Made by a program: the position numbers and the translations under genes. Of a stretch of DNA of 64,000 bases, positions 35,490 to 46,929 are shown piece after piece. Origin of the DNA: Misgurnus anguillicaudatus (Eukaryota; Chordata; Actinopteri; Cypriniformes; Cobitidae); contig NC_073352.2 of the NCBI RefSeq assembly GCF_027580225.2, forward strand, positions 35,079,501-35,143,500, read 5' to 3'. The number at the start of each line of letters is the position of its first letter. The stretch's first letter is position 1. The notes beneath the pieces are model-generated. The model worked only from the letters and a program-made list of their open reading frames with translations. It was not told where the DNA came from and searched no databases.

Positions 35490-37790
35490 CATGCTGATGT
35501 TTACAGAATGGAAATCATTTAATTGTGTATTGTAGTTTCAAGCCTTCCTTTATGACAAAAGATAGTCATCCAGTCCTGGCCCCTTATTTCCATAAAACTA
35601 TACTTAATGCAAAGGCACCATATAAGTGAAGCAAATGCCATAAGACTCCAAATCCTCTGATGCCATGCAAATAGCTTCATGTGAGAAAGAGACGTGATGT
35701 TAAAATCATTATCTTTACCTCCAGTGAGCTGTTAACCAAATCACTGATTCAATCACTGAGTCAACTGATCTGTGAATCAATCACACACTGATTTTTTTGA
35801 ACTCAATCAACTGATTCATCACAACAATAATTTGTTTACCATTCAGACATGAATTGCTTCTCTCTTTTACTCTAACAGGGCAAATGCTATCATAAATTAG
35901 GCCTTTGTTTTGTTTTCTACTAAAGAATAAAGTCACATTGAAACAACGTGAGCTCAAACTAATGTCAGTTTGTTTGGCTTGAGAGCTCCTAATCCCACCA
36001 AACATGTGGCGTGTGTTATTTACAGCACCAAACTTCAGCTCCTGACACCTGACACAAGCCCCTGTATAATAATACAAGAAATGGACAGGTTGCTTGAAGG
36101 TACAGAGGGCCACAGCAATGCCTTACAAGAAATAAAGTGACAGTGAACACGTAACTCAAGACAGTTGTGCATTTCTAATAGCGACGTCTGATTCGTTTTC
36201 TTTTCAGTGTGGTCAACCGGCCCTTCCTGCTCTTCAATACATCATAAAGCATTGCGGTCATTGGTATGCTGAAGTTATTTCATTAACATGCATTGCTCAG
36301 AGGCATTCAAATGTCAAGCTGATGAGTTATGAATTCAAAATGCGTTTCCAACATCGCTCATTGCATGCAAACAGGTACAATAAAAACACGAATATCACTG
36401 TGACATTGAGAGGAAGAGATATGCATTGTAAATCCCAAACTTAGCCCCCGTTTATTAGGCTATTTTATGCTTTACTGTTTATTCACTCAAAAAATGCTAT
36501 TTAATTAAACTAACCAATAGGCTAAATTAAAGTAGTAAATATCCATATTTGACACATTTATTTTGTATATAGCAAAAATAGCTGTCATTTCCGCATTCAG
36601 GTTATCTATAGACCCGATTAAGTCCGGCTGTGAGTAACCCACTTTTACCCCAAATAAACTTGTTTGATGTGGTTTTTGCCAAAATAACTTGTAAAATGCA
36701 GGTCTGGAGTTGGACTCATTTTCAGCCAATGGAGTTTTATGCCTTAGACCGGCCCACTTCATGACTGACTATATTAAAATAATATCATTAAATCCTCAAC
36801 CTTTTCAAATATATCATTTCCAATTAGTAGCCTAAACAATTATGATTTTTGCCACAATCCTGCAGCCCTACCATAAAGTATTTTAATACTATTCAATTAA
36901 ACTTATTGAAAAACTACTGAAAGGAAACAAATTGTGCTATATTTCTTTTTTTAAATGGTGGGTTTTGAGATTACCTGTTAGGTTGAAAATGTTTGGAAAC
37001 CCCTGATATGCAATATACAAGCAAGATTTATCAAGTATGCAGATAGAAAAATAAAAATAATTGTCTTAATTTTTTAGTAGTTACATTCTTAAAATGAATG
37101 TGTTAAAACACCACATTTTCTCTGTGTTATTCATACAACACACTTTGTGTTGTTTAAGCACATCTTGTGTTGTCCCTTTTATTTATTTGACCACTCAATG
37201 CTCCAATTGACCAATCAGAATTAAATGTTTCAAAAAGTGATGTACTGTAAGTAGAGATGTAATGATAATTTTTTAATTACTGTTTAACTGTGGCAGTGTC
37301 CCGGCTCTCAAACCCTGTCCAGCATCAACCAATTTAAGCAATAACATGATACAAACTCATTCATTCATGTCTGCTCCCATGTGTTTGTGATGACAGTGCT
37401 TCACTGACTGAATTTAATCTGAAAATTATAGGGAAATCTAATTGTCCTAACGCTTTTTTATTTAATATTTCTTTATGCATTTTTTCTCTTCATTTTCCAT
37501 TAAATGATGTGTTTGTTTCTTCTGTGGTGAGTGCAGGTGTCGAGCAGCTTTACTCATAAAGTTCACCTGATTTCTCATAACATACAGAGATAGATCACTT
37601 GCTGATTTGTGTTTATATGAAAATCTGATTTACTCACTTATTTATGCAAACAAAAGTGCACTTACATTTTTTTAACATTTCTAGAAATTGTTCACAAATG
37701 CATGATAATCATGATGATTTTGGTCACCATAACTGTGATGTAAAATATTCATGCAGTTTCATCTCTAATTGTAAGTAATAAATATTTCTA
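35490..37790. other. intergenic, mostly non-repetitive, no gene seen
   Basis: 35840-36110 and 36180-36430 are complex, non-repeat sequence of the kind that can hold distal enhancers (TTCATTAACATGCATTGCTC; GATATGCATTGTAAAT). 37090-37200 is a short ACAC/GTGTTGT repeat fragment. No exon recognised. Confidence 0.35.
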
Positions 37791-38026
37791 CTCGCTCGTC
37801 TTCTCTAGGAACTTTGACGCACCTCCAACAGATGGCAACATCGTCTCTTTGTAATATTCTCCTGCTATGAGTCGATGTGAGAGAGAAGCTCTGCAAAGCC
37901 CAAACAAATGAGGGCCGAGTTAATCTCCTTGGAGCGGGGAGGTAATGATCACAGTTAATTGTGAGTGAGTGGGCAGCACTGTTTGAGCAGGACACACAGC
38001 TCTGGCATGCCTGTAATCAGCACAGC

Positions 38027-38029
<3 letters not shown>

Positions 38030-38097
<68 letters not shown>
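38030..38097. repeat. (GA)n microsatellite
   Basis: About 34 uninterrupted GA units. The 37795-38020 sequence just left is non-repetitive (GGTAATGATCACAGTTAATTG). Confidence 0.95.
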
Positions 38098-38100
<3 letters not shown>

Positions 38101-38279
38101 GACCCCATCAGAGAGCCTGTGGAGTGTGGAAGTGCAGGGCACGTTGCTGAGACTGATACACTTATATGGGTCCACCATCCACGTTTGATCTCTGCCTTTC
38201 AGCCGCCGCATCATTTTACAGCATTTTCCTGGAATCAGATTGATCGGTTCAGTCAGTTTTTTTTCTAACAAAAGTCAAG

Positions 38280-39110
38280 CCTTGTTTACATGCTGTGAGA
38301 GGAAGATTGTTGTATCTATTGGACAGTATATAACAGTGTAACATTAAAGAAACATAATAACTGTTTTTAATAAATTAATATTATAGGTAAAAAAGTCATC
38401 TAATTAATTAATTCATTATTTAATATAAGGATTTACAGCACCTGTGTATCCAGAGGTCTACGTCTGTCCCTCTCTCATCCACAACATTAGTCCAGTCCCA
38501 CCCATCAAATCCCACAGGTAAAGGTATAGACCATTTCATCGAGCGCACGTGCGGTATGACGCGATAAGCGTCTGGTCTGAACTTTACTTCTGGTTTCTGT
38601 TTGTTTAATGGTCTGACTAGCTGAAACTAAACTTTTAAACAAATACCTCGTAAAAATAGCAAATGTTTTGGGTTCCATGTATTCTACGTGTTGTTTATTT
38701 TGCTTGTTATATAAATAAACTACTTTAAAAGGACTTTGTTGTTATTTATTCTTCGCAGAGTTTACCGGAAGTTATGTGTTGACCACGAAAGCCGCGTGTT
38801 TATGTTGTTACTGCTGAAACCGTCTATATGTAGATTTTATACTCAGTTCTGCTTCTATTTGTGTCCGCTTACATTAATGTTTTCTTCATTTACTGCTGCG
38901 TTAACAAGGTGCTGAGTTAATTTGGTAAATCGCTAAATGAATCATTTTAAATATACTTTAAAGAAACCCTGGGAAGAAATTATGTTTTAAGTATGAAGTG
39001 AGAACAAACAACAGATTTTTCTGTCATTTCATCGTTTTGGTCCTTTTGACACTTCTACTAAGGCTTATTTTGCAATAACAACCTGCTATACCATATCCCG
39101 CTTATTACAC
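38280..39110. repeat. dispersed repeat pieces
   Basis: 38520-38860 shares blocks with 18.2-18.6 kb (AAGCCGCGTGTTTATGTTGTTACTGCTGAAAC here, AAGCCGTTTGTTTATGTTGTTACTGCTGAAAC there), so it is part of a dispersed unit. No gene. Confidence 0.45.
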
Positions 39111-39120
39111 AGCTATTTAA

Positions 39121-40298
39121 CCCTTGTGCATCCTTGAGGACATTTTTTTTCTTTTTCAGTTTTGTTTTTTTGATAACTTTGCCTGCGTTAATGCTAACTG
39201 CATAAAATTTGCCACAGGTGTGCATTTTTATTTTGGAATTTTAATATTTCACCTTCATTTCCTTTAAAAAATCTATTTTCTACTAGGTACACAAAATACT
39301 TCCTCTCAGGACCTTTTGGACAAAAATGTCCCCATTGAAACCCATTAAAACTGCAATTTTTTATCCCGGTGCCATTCAACTATAAAATGATGCAATCTTT
39401 GTTAACAGGCTTTCATACTGTTGGCAAGGCTTCAAAATTTTAATTTTTACTATTTTTTACCAGATGGTGCCATTTTTTTAGGTTTGGCATATAAAGCAAA
39501 TTATCGCTTTATTGTTGTTTTCGGCTTATGCATATTATAGAGCCAATTAGATATATTATGAAGCTATAATTGTGTGGGTGCGTTGGTATGGATGTCAGAG
39601 TGTGGTTTGTATGTGTGTACTGAAAATTGTATGTGTGTGTGTGTGTGTGTGTGTACCTGGTAATTATCACGTTGTGGTGACCAATTGTCCCCACAAAGAT
39701 AGGAATACCAGTATTTTTGTGACCTTGTGGGGACATTTTGAGGTCCCCATGAGAAAACAAGCTTATAAATCAAACAAAATGATGTTTCTTGAAAATGTGA
39801 AGTAGTAGAAGGGTTTCTGTGATGGTTGGGGTTAGGGAATGGGGTAGGTAAGAGGAATAGAATATACAGTTTGTATGGTATAAAATGCATTACGTCTATG
39901 AAATGTCCCCACAAAACATGAAAACAAGAGTGTGCGTGGGTGTGTATGTGTGTGCGTGTGTGTGCGTGTGTGTGTGTGTGTGCGTGTGTGAACAGTTTGA
40001 ATGAAAAAAATATATTGTACTGGAAATCACAAGACTACAACCGCTGCAAAGGAGGTGTCGTTTTTTCATAAAAAACAACAGTGGCATTGTGTAAACAAAC
40101 CAGCATTTGAAGGGTTAAAATTCTAAAAATTAATGAATGTTTGGTCATTGTGATTAGAGCTGATGTTGGTTAAAAAAATGGCATCAGTGAAAGTGGGAAA
40201 AAATATTAATCTATAATATTTTTATGACACTTTTTGGACATGGACATTTTTTTACCCTGTGAACCTATGTGTAACTTTTTTTAATTGATGCACAAGGG
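39121..40298. mobile_element. piggyBac-like TTAA element
   Basis: Ends CCCTTGTGCATC (39121) and GATGCACAAGGG (ending 40298) are a perfect 12-bp inverted repeat, each flanked by TTAA (39117-39120 and 40299-40302), the piggyBac signature. Nothing like a transposase is encoded. 39640-39930 inside it is a second repeat (TGTCCCCACAAAG ... GAAATGTCCCCACAAAA) bordered by (GT)n tracts. Confidence 0.85.
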
Positions 40299-40599
40299 TT
40301 AACTCATAATAATTGATAATATTGATTTTAAATATTTTGTTTGCTCATTTTTAACAAATGCAGACCTTTTATGAGGACAACCTGTTTACTTTCCTATTTA
40401 AGATAAGACAAGACAGTCAAATGTCATGAACACAATAATTGGTTTAATGCTTTGTAAATATAATGTCATATATGTCATTAAAAGACATTTTTATTTTTAA
40501 TTTTGTGTAATATTAAACTGAACCTGTCTAAATAATTGGCAGCATCCAGGTTACACGTGTGTTATTAGTTTTGAGTGTAATTATCTGAAAAGAACCTTG

Positions 40600-41390
40600 T
40601 AATGCCTACAAGCATACAAAAGTATTTAGCCCTCCATATATGTTTTAATCCAAGGAAGTATATTCATGTTACATTGGAAGAAAAACTTACGAACCTGTTA
40701 AAATAACACTTTTAAAAAGGTTTAAATTAAATATATTTTCAACGTCAAAAATATACTTTATAAAATTAACTTGTATTTAACATATATTTAAAATTTTAGT
40801 TAACATGCCCTTGAAATACATTATGGCTGTGTCTAAAATCTCTGCCTTCTGAGGCAGCATTCCAAGGCAGGAAGGCATCAAGTCATGTCTGAATCCAATA
40901 CTTTGCTTTACTTCCTGTATCCTGAGATACTTTTATCGTCTTGTCCCACAATTCTACATGTGAATGTGATTGGTTGAGCCTGGTCGAGTTCGAAAAAATA
41001 AAATGGTGGCCAAGAAAGCAGCTGGAGCACAAATTTAGTGTAAATAAATTATAATTTCACTTTTTACTCATTTTGGTTGCATTTCTAGTGAGAAATTGGT
41101 ATTGTACTTTTCAAATATTGGATTAGTTATCACAGGGGCGCGCTCTATTTTATATTTCAAACTGAATTCCATTTAGCTGCCTATGAAGTCTGTCCGAATG
41201 TGTTTCTCTGAACTGCATTCATGCCTCCAAAGTTATTGCCTCATGAGCCTCGGACGCATCCTTTGAAATATATGTTGATATATGAAGGTTAAAACTAGGC
41301 TAAATGTTTCCAAATTCAAAAATATATTCAATGGAGCATTACTTTCTACAAAATGTATTTATATATTTAAAACATGTTTTTGGCTAGATC
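40600..41390. mobile_element. GGCCA/ATATATTT family copy split by another repeat
   Basis: 40625-40820 (TAGCCCTCCATATATG; TTTTAATCCAAGGAAGTATA) and 41265-41390 (AAATATATGTTGATATATGA; TTTCTACAAAATGTATTTA) are the halves. The insert (40826-41262) begins GGCTGTGTCTAAAATC and ends GAGCCTCGGACGCATCC, and TTGAAATA is found at both junctions, a likely target duplication. Confidence 0.6.
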
Positions 41391-41399
41391 TTTTTTTTA

Positions 41400-43770
41400 C
41401 TATTTTACCTCACAATATTCTGTTTCCACTTACAAATTATTTGTACTCAAGTACCATATAGAGTACTTCGAGGGTCATCCACACAATTTATACCAAAAAT
41501 GTTGGCACGCATGCACGCACACAAACAGACTTTTTTGCATTTTTAATTCCTTACTCCCCTCTGACACTGTGATTATTCTGAGCTGTGACTTAAATGTAAA
41601 ACCCTCAAAAACAATGTCACAATACACTAGTAGTAGTTTTGAATGACAGCTCTGTTTCTCCATCTTAATAGTACAATTACACATAAGAGATAAACTCAGC
41701 ATTCTCTTTGCTGCTTTCTAACATCATCCTTTCTATCACATCTTTCCTTACTTAAATAACAGAAGAAAATCCCCTTATCGTCCCATTCAAGGTCATGACT
41801 TTATTATGGTGAAATGTAGATATGGATCATTGGTTGAAATATTATTTTCCTCTCCAGGGATCTGATCATGTCGGCAGTATTGTCATGCATTATCAACTGA
41901 GCAGAATTGGGTGTCTTTACACAGACACAGATGATGTGCGTAAGATGTCGTCTGCATGCTCATTGTTTACATCACCGTAAATCAAAACTGTCAGAGTTTG
42001 ATTTTGAACCCCAGGAGGTACAGTACAGGTAAATGACATCTCCACACTGACAACCATTAATCACACACAGAAATATTTACATTCTCCCATAGCCATGACT
42101 TTAGATGTAACAGCATCAAGTCTGATCTACATTATAGCCTATAAATACATTGATACAGAAGTTAGGATTGGTCTGGCTGTCATGGTAAGCAAGCCGTTGT
42201 AGTGCTGGTTATGGGCTGGTCTATATGACTGATGAGATATACCTGAATAAACTCTACTCAAACAGTTGTGAACTTTTTTGATATTTTATATTTATATCTC
42301 CTGATATTTTGTAAGGTCATTGGTTGAGTCACAATCCCTCAAGCAAATCTATGTTTTAAAAATGCATTCAAGCCACAATAATTATTTTACAGGTTTCAGA
42401 AAGTCGACCAACAAATGGTTTACATCTATTCCATCATATTAAACTGCAACATCAAAAATATTTTTTATATATTTTTATATATATTTTATAAGAAATGTCA
42501 CACATTCACAAATCCTTAAATGCAAAATTGCTCTGCTTTGTAGTCAGCAGATGGTTTGATAGCCAGAGATGAATGAGAGGAATAATACGGTGCACTACAG
42601 AGATGAAATCAATTCTGTTTGGCCATGCTGGTCTCTTTCCAAAGTCATGTGTTATAGGCACATCTCTGTTGTTGAAGGTTCATTGATTATTAACCTTAGG
42701 AAGAGATGTTTGTGATTGGTGTCAGGGTGTAGCGCAGCACCCACTTTCACCTCGTCTGATCTGCTTTTATAATGTGCACCTGGGTGGCTACTTGAACACA
42801 CGGTGACAGCGTATTTGTCCAAATCCTTTCCGTGTCAAATCTGAATCCTGAAAAACCTTTAAATCACAGAGTAAAATTCAGTTGCCATGGCAGAGTAGCT
42901 GCGGCTCAGGTAGTAATGCATGCAGATAAAAACATGGTTTGTGTCGGCTCTACATACCGATTGCTAAGGCAAACATCAATATTATTATTCCTTATACTTA
43001 AGGTTAGGGATTTAAAGAAATATATTGTGTACATGACACTGCTGTGGACATGAATGGTGATTAGATTGTGAAGGTTGTGTTATTTCTACTGTATGTGTCC
43101 AGTGCTAATATTCACATGATGTGTCAAGAAGGCCGTCCTGTGGTATAAACTCTTATCTATTAAACATTAATTATTGTTCTTAATAATAGATTGTATATGT
43201 GAGCTAAACTGAGCTTCTACAGTATAGATTTATAGGGATAAAATAAAGTGTCTTAAACTAATATGATGTGTATCCTGACTCTATTCTGACTTCTTTCTTT
43301 TGAGAAGTTTAGCGAGCAGTGCACTATAACATTGTTCACAACACAGACACTTTATGAATAAACATGAACCTTTCTCATTTTCTTCAAAACCTTCAAACAA
43401 GAGACTGCTGAACACCTGGACCGGAGCAGAAAAATACTGTTTCTGCGAAGAACTAATTAAATATTTCATTTTCTAAATTTCACTTCTAATCCCTGAAGGT
43501 ATGTCTAGGCACCAGAATGTCATATAGACAAAGTCTTGTTTCATTTATTTGTGACAGTTTACAGAGACCTCACACTCCAGCTATCCACCTTATTTTCAAA
43601 TGTGGAAGTATATGTAACGTATTTCCATTCTTTGTGCGAGACATACGTCTCAATAGCCATCCGGTAGAAAACAGTGTCATGGAAGCACGCATAAAACATG
43701 TTATGGTAAATATTTACTACACCTGCCATGTATGAACCATTGTGAGGATGAAATGAAAAGGGTGTCCGGA
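41400..43770. other. intergenic, mostly non-repetitive, no gene seen
   Basis: 41840-42130 and 42540-42830 are complex unique-looking sequence. 42700-42790 combines an inverted CCAAT (GTGATTGGTG) with TTTTATAATG about 60 bp further, a promoter-like arrangement on the plus strand, but no exon follows that I can support. Confidence 0.3.
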
Positions 43771-43774
43771 TATA

Positions 43775-43997
43775 CAGTCTTGTTCAAAATAATAGCAGTA
43801 CAATGTGACTAACCAGAATAATCAAGGTTTTTAGTATATTTTTTTATTGCTACGTGGCAAACAAGTTACCAGTAGGTTCTGTAGATTCTTAGAAAACAAA
43901 TGAGACCCAGCATTCATGATATGCACGCTCTTAAGGCTGTTCAATTGGGCAATTAGTTGAATTAGTTGAAAGGGGTGTGTTCAAAAAAATAGCAGTG
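43775..43997. repeat. left inverted repeat with two internal direct repeats
   Basis: Outer box at 43782-43800 and inner box at 43979-43997 (GTTCAAAATAATAGCAGTA and GTTCAAAAAAATAGCAGTG); these are the expected transposase-binding sites. Confidence 0.92.
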
Positions 43998-44111
43998 TGG
44001 CATTCAATCACTGAGGTCATCAATTTTGTGAAGAAACAGGTGTGAATCAGGTGGCCCCTATTTAAGGATGAAGCCAACACTTGTTGAACATGCATTTGAA
44101 AGCTGAGGAAA

Positions 44112-45122
44112 ATGGGTCGTTCAAGACATTGTTCAGAAGAACAGCGTACTTTGATTAAAAAGTTGATTGGAGAGGGGAAAACCTATAAAGAGGTGCAAAA
44201 AATGATAGGCTGTTCAGCTAAAATGATCTCCAATGCCTTAAAATGGAGAGCAAAACCAGAGAGACGTGGAAGAAAACGGAAGACAACCATCAAAATGGAT
44301 AGAAGAATAACCAGAATGGCAAAGGCTCAGCCAATGATCACCTCCAGGATGATCAAAGACAGTCTGGAGTTACCTGTAAGTACTGTGACAGTTAGAAGAC
44401 GTCTGTGTGAAGCTAATCTATTTTCAAGAATCCCCCGCAAAGTCCCTCTGTTAAAAAAAAGGCATGTGCAGAAGAGGTTACAATTTGCCAAAGAACACAT
44501 CAACTGGCCTAAAGAGAAATGGAGGAACATTTTGTGGACTGATGAGAGTAAAATTGTTCTTTTTGGGTCCAAGGGCCACAGGCAGTTTGTGAGACGAGCC
44601 CCAAACTCTGAATTCAAGCCACAGTACACAGTGAAGACAGTGAAGTATGGAGGTTCAAGCGTCATGATATGGGCATGTTTCTCCTACTTTGGTGTTGGGC
44701 CTATTTATCGCATACCAGGGATCATGAATCAGTTTGCATATGTTAAAATACTTGAAGAGGTCATGTTGCCCTATGCTGAAGAGGACATGCCCTTGAAATG
44801 GTTGTTTCAACAAGACAATGACCCAAAACACACTAGTAAACGGGCAAAGTTTTGGTTCCAAACCAACAAAATTAATGTTATGGAGTGGCCAGCCCAATCT
44901 CCAGACCTTAATCCAATTGAGAACTTGTGGGGTGATGTCAAAAATGCTGTTTCACCAAGAAATGTGAATGAATTGTGGAATGTTGTTAAAGAATCATGGA
45001 GTGGAATAACAGCTGAGAGGTGCCACAAGTTGGTTGACTCCATGCCACACAGATGTCAAGCAGTTTTAAAAAACTGTGGTCATACAACTAAATATAAGTT
45101 TAGTGATTCACAGGATTGCTAA
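44112..45122 (+). CDS. Tc1-like DD34E transposase, intact
   Basis: 336 residues, the normal length for Tc1-like transposases. N-terminal paired-like DNA-binding region: a first helix-turn-helix at about 8-45 ([17 protein letters not shown]...), the basic GRKRK hook at 53-57, and a second HTH at about 66-115. RNase-H-like catalytic core: D144 in WTDESK, D235 in FQQDNDPKH and E270 in [11 protein letters not shown], with exactly 34 residues between D235 and E270. A Gly-rich YGGSSVMIW (179-187) lies between. The start ATG follows 115 bp of sequence after the left repeat and is in the usual place (MGRS). No stop or frameshift is seen, unlike the copy at 23.4 kb. It cuts and pastes its own element at TA sites. 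Confidence 0.96.
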   Translation: MGRSRHCSEEQRTLIKKLIGEGKTYKEVQKMIGCSAKMISNALKWRAKPERRGRKRKTTIKMDRRITRMAKAQPMITSRMIKDSLELPVSTVTVRRRLCEANLFSRIPRKVPLLKKRHVQKRLQFAKEHINWPKEKWRNILWTDESKIVLFGSKGHRQFVRRAPNSEFKPQYTVKTVKYGGSSVMIWACFSYFGVGPIYRIPGIMNQFAYVKILEEVMLPYAEEDMPLKWLFQQDNDPKHTSKRAKFWFQTNKINVMEWPAQSPDLNPIENLWGDVKNAVSPRNVNELWNVVKESWSGITAERCHKLVDSMPHRCQAVLKNCGHTTKYKFSDSQDC

Positions 45123-45168
45123 AAAATGTTTGTACAAAATAGTTTTGAGTTTGTACAGTCAAAGGTAG

Positions 45169-45382
45169 ACACTGCTATTTTTTTGAACACACCCCTTTCA
45201 ACTAATTGCACAATTGCACAGTCTTAAGAGCGTGCATATCATGAATGCTGGGTCTTGTTTGTTTTCTGAGAATCTACTGAACCTACTGGTAACTTGTTTG
45301 CCACGTAGCAATAAAAAATATACTAAAAACCTTGATTATTCTGGTTAGTCACATTGTACTGCTATTATTTTGAACAATACTG
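45169..45382. repeat. right inverted repeat with two internal direct repeats
   Basis: The same two boxes in inverse orientation: inner CACTGCTATTTTTTTGAAC at the left edge and outer TACTGCTATTATTTTGAAC near 45356-45374. Confidence 0.92.
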
Positions 45383-45384
45383 TA

Positions 45385-45800
45385 TCATATGAATATATAT
45401 ATTCAATTATTTTGTGTTGTTACTCGGGGGTGACGGACGAGTCTTTAATGCACAACTATAAGGCATACCAGTAGCATCTTTACAATGGCGTGTTTTAACC
45501 CTTTTTCAGGCGATGGTTTAAAATGTCACCACTGTCCCTCTGCTGTGAGGTTTTATGAAACGGCAATTTTTAATTAACTTGTTTGAGTTTTTATGGAGAC
45601 ACATCAAGCTTCACGCGGCCCGACAGTCAGCAGCATCTTTCTCATTCAACACATTGTAAGTTATTTGAACAAACCATAATAAACTATTACATGTATTCAG
45701 TATTGTTTTCTTTTTATAAAAAAATATTACATTGCTTCTTACGGACTAGATGGAGACATGAGCTTAGGAATTATTGCTTGATATTATTTGCTTTTTCATT
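45385..45800. other. short intergenic stretch, no gene seen
   Basis: Non-repeat to the eye; contains only short open frames without recognisable motifs. Confidence 0.4.
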
Positions 45801-45805
45801 TAAAA

Positions 45806-46098
45806 CCGTGGTTTTCAAACTGGGGGCCACGAGATGGTGGGCCACGAGATGGTGCCAGGGGGGCCCCAGTTTTATGACATTTTATGAAATACATTAATTT
45901 ATCATGAATTCTGTGTAATTAAACCTAAAAAAATAAGACTACTAAGCAAAAGCACTACTCTTTTGTATAATTTAATGTTTTTTTTTTATTAAAATGTTGA
46001 GTTTTAGAACAGTTTGTCACAAATTTTCTTTGGGGGGCCGCATAGGAATGCACCGTACACAAGGGGGGCCACACACTGAAAAAGTTTGGGAACCACTG
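45806..46098. mobile_element. 293-bp hAT MITE (CAGTGGTTCCCAAAC type)
   Basis: Ends CCGTGGTTTTCAAACTGGGG (45806) and AGTTTGGGAACCACTG (ending 46098), the classic CAGTGGTTCNCAAAC hAT terminus. Perfect 8-bp duplication ATTTAAAA at 45798-45805 and 46099-46106. The left end shows a local tandem duplication (GGGCCACGAGATGGT). Confidence 0.9.
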
Positions 46099-46119
46099 AT
46101 TTAAAACATAACAAAATGC

Positions 46120-46590
46120 GCAAATGCATTAACAAGAGAACCCAAGCGCAGACGATAATGGGGAGTGAACATAGAACATTTATTATATATAAACATGAAA
46201 AACAAAAAGCCCACGAGGGGGCAACACAACATTAAACATGAAATTACAACACTGACTTAACAAGAAACAATCTGATGAAAACATAAACTAAAAGAACACG
46301 ATAGACAGCAAAACATGACATGATTCAACACAATGATCCAGCACAAGACAAGAGACAAGAGGAGATTAAATAGGGGAAACTAAACAAGATAACGAGGGCA
46401 ACACAGGTGAGAGGGATGAAATGATAATGAATAATTAACAGGGAGAGGGCGGGGACTAGAGACGAGACACCAGAGGCACATGCCACAATAAACAAGGCAT
46501 GAGCCTCCACATAAAACAAGAGACTGTTAGAACCCTGCCATCACTATAAAACATAAATATAAAACAGACTCTCGTGGCAGAGTCCTGACA
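46120..46590 (-). mobile_element. LTR-like segment (possible solo LTR)
   Basis: On the minus strand it opens TGTCAGGACTCTGCCACGAG and includes a TATA-like CCCTATTTAATCTCC, then AATAAATGTTCTATG as a poly(A) signal, and runs to about 46120. This gives promoter, transcript start and polyadenylation signals in LTR order. No paired LTR or internal gag/pol sequence is in the window, and target duplications were not resolved. Confidence 0.5.
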
Positions 46591-46659
46591 ATATATAGTC
46601 TGTACTGTAACCACATTTTTGTAATAATATATAGTAGCAGAATAAATAAACCAGCTAAA

Positions 46660-46925
46660 TCAGCTGAATATTTTATTTCTTGAATTTAGTGTTTAGGAAA
46701 AATGTTCAAGATTTTTTTGTTTACCCCATTGGCAGATTTTTTTGCTTGTTTTATGCATAAAAGCACTTACATTTGAAATTTTTGATCTAAAAACTAGACT
46801 TTTTTTCTTGGGTCGTTTTGCTCATCAGGAAAAAACATCTTAATTTAAGAATTTTTAGATATTTTTACTGAAAACAAGACAAAAATACTAAGAATTTTTC
46901 GTCTTGAAAATCATTTTTTGCAGCG
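46660..46925. mobile_element. half of a foldback element (CACTGCAAAAAATG family)
   Basis: Ends ...CTTGAAAATCATTTTTTGCAGCG at 46925 and carries GAAAACAAGACAAAAATACT and TTAAGAATTTTTAGATATTT as in the complete copy at 53.1 kb. The opposite arm is missing. Confidence 0.6.
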
Positions 46926-46929
46926 TAGA

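Larger units (their letters stand above)
43775..45382 (+). mobile_element. complete Tc1-like transposon
   Basis: 1608 bp, begins CAGTCTTGTTCAAAATAATA and ends with the inverse of CAGTATTGTTCAAAATAATA, flanked by TA at 43773-43774 and 45383-45384. Inverted repeats are about 223 bp (43775-43997) and 214 bp (45169-45382), differing by a handful of substitutions and a roughly 9-bp duplication (GAATTAGTT) on the left. Each carries an outer and an inner copy of a TTCAAAAWAATAGCAGTR box, the IR/DR layout of Sleeping Beauty-type elements. It contains an uninterrupted transposase. Confidence 0.97.

Noticed and set aside
37920..38271. Ser-Leu and Arg-Glu repeat open frames
   Set aside because: Translation of the (GA)n microsatellite on either strand.
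44327..45043. Minus-strand open frames of 78-112 codons
   Set aside because: Antisense shadows of the intact Tc1-like transposase.
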